Source: an uncultured Kordia sp. (GTDB taxonomy: Bacteria; Bacteroidota; Bacteroidia; Flavobacteriales; Flavobacteriaceae). Taken from it: a DNA stretch of 6,672 nucleotides. The stretch spans positions 1 through 6,672 of the forward strand of contig CAJXHW010000099.1 of NCBI GenBank assembly GCA_913054565.1. Reading direction: 5' to 3'. A program made the translations under genes and the position numbers. The notes below the pieces were generated by a model. It did not search any database. It saw nothing but the letters and a program-made list of their open reading frames with translations, and was not told the DNA's origin. Shown in pieces: positions 5,850 to 6,672 of the stretch. Position 1 is the stretch's first letter. Every line of letters starts with the position of its first letter.

Positions 5850-6656
5850 ATGACAACAGAACAATTATTTGGTAAATTATGGGATGAGTATACAAACCGT
5901 ACTCCTTCTGCAAAAAAAGTAAAAGAGTTATTTGAGGCTCAAGGGAACACAATTTTTAACGATCATGTAGCTTTTAGAACATTTGAGGATTCTCGTGTAA
6001 ACATTGATGTTTTAGCAGAAACTTTTATCAACAATGGGTACGAATACAAAGGTGATTACCATTTTTCTAAAAAGAAATTATACGCAAAACACTTTGAACA
6101 TAAAACAGATAAAGACGCACCTTTAGTTTTTATTAGCCAATTACTAACCTCAGAGTTTTCTGTTGAATTGCAATCAATCATCAAAAACACTTTGGATACT
6201 GTAGACTACGCTTCTGTACCAAATAATGAATTAATTTTCAAAGGACGTTTATGGCATACACCTAGTTATAAAACTTACATGCGTTTATTGGAAGAGTCTG
6301 AATATGCTGCCTGGCTATATGTTAATGGCTTTTGTTCAAATCACTTTACTGTTGACATTAATAAACTAGAAACATTCAGCTCTATTACAGATGTTAATTC
6401 ATTTTTAAAAGCACATGGTTTTGAAATGAATGCTTCTGGAGGAGAAATAAAAGGTACAGCTGAGGAATTTTTAGAGCAATCAAGTATTTTAGCTGATAAG
6501 ATTGAAGTTACTTTTGAAGAAGGTATTTATGAAATCACATCGTGCTATTATGAATTTGCTTACAGACACGTCATGCAAAACGGAGAGCTTTTTAAAGGAT
6601 TTATTGCCAATTCAGCAGATAAAATTTTTGAAAGTACAGATATGGTTCTACAATAA
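5850..6656 (+). CDS. DUF1338 protein, short form; probable 2-oxoadipate dioxygenase/decarboxylase (HglS/FLO7 family)
   Basis: A complete 268-residue cytoplasmic protein of the DUF1338 family (PF07063, VOC-like fold). Characterised members (Pseudomonas putida HglS, rice FLO7) are Fe(II)-dependent and convert 2-oxoadipate and O2 to D-2-hydroxyglutarate and CO2, the late step of lysine breakdown. Visible family features: DHVAFRTF (38-45), with His39 as likely metal ligand and Arg43 four residues on, the same spacing as the metal His and substrate Arg of HglS; FCSNHFTVDI (161-170) with likely second ligand His165; and CYYEFAYR (232-239) with likely acidic ligand Glu235. It is far shorter than HglS (over 400 residues) and belongs to the compact form. 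The ATG at 5850 is preferred: the TTG at 5826 lies inside the predicted -7 box. It is divergent from the Lrp gene and could be its target. Family is near certain; substrate is inferred from family and neighbours. The stop lies 16 nt from the window end, so its operon partners are unseen. Confidence 0.88.
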   Translation: MTTEQLFGKLWDEYTNRTPSAKKVKELFEAQGNTIFNDHVAFRTFEDSRVNIDVLAETFINNGYEYKGDYHFSKKKLYAKHFEHKTDKDAPLVFISQLLTSEFSVELQSIIKNTLDTVDYASVPNNELIFKGRLWHTPSYKTYMRLLEESEYAAWLYVNGFCSNHFTVDINKLETFSSITDVNSFLKAHGFEMNASGGEIKGTAEEFLEQSSILADKIEVTFEEGIYEITSCYYEFAYRHVMQNGELFKGFIANSADKIFESTDMVLQ

Positions 6657-6672
6657 ATCATTACTTTTATAA

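Noticed and set aside
1..6672. CRISPR array, tRNA or rRNA gene, insertion sequence, phage or defence genes
   Set aside because: No regularly spaced repeats, no tRNA-like folds recognised, no transposase or integrase motifs; almost all bases are explained by six ordinary genes.

Overview
The window is AT-rich chromosomal DNA, most likely from a marine or soil member of the Flavobacteriaceae (Bacteroidota). The evidence is the codon bias towards A/T, the absence of Shine-Dalgarno sites before the genes, several matches to the Bacteroidota promoter core TAnnTTTG, and a lipoprotein carrying the Ser-Asp-rich surface-export signal typical of that phylum. There are no RNA genes, CRISPR arrays, insertion sequences or phage genes, and no gene-free stretch over 300 bases. 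The two real intergenic gaps (1339-1485 and 5690-5849) are both divergent promoter regions.

Layout: on the minus strand, aroC (chorismate synthase, 274-1338) is followed after only 3 nt by the 5' part of a dicarboxylate/amino acid:cation symporter gene that runs off the left edge (1-270). Divergent from aroC is a surface lipoprotein gene of unknown function (1486-2316, plus strand). It meets, tail to tail with a 4-nt stop-codon overlap, a large minus-strand gene for a 970-residue FAD/iron-sulfur dehydrogenase (2313-5225). The lipoprotein gene's apparent intrinsic terminator lies inside the last codons of that dehydrogenase gene. The dehydrogenase gene is preceded by, and coupled through TAATG to, an Lrp/AsnC-family regulator gene (5225-5689). 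Divergent from the regulator is a short DUF1338 protein (5850-6656, plus strand), of the 2-oxoadipate dioxygenase/decarboxylase (HglS/FLO7) family.

The right half can be read as one metabolic unit. DUF1338 enzymes of the HglS type turn 2-oxoadipate, the late intermediate of lysine/2-aminoadipate breakdown, into D-2-hydroxyglutarate. YdiJ-like FAD/Fe-S dehydrogenases can oxidise D-2-hydroxyglutarate to 2-oxoglutarate, which enters the TCA cycle. An amino-acid-responsive Lrp-type regulator sits between them with interleaved divergent promoters. I infer a lysine-catabolism tail module: lrp-dehydrogenase operon on one side, dioxygenase on the other. The substrate link is an inference from family and context and is not proven by the sequence.
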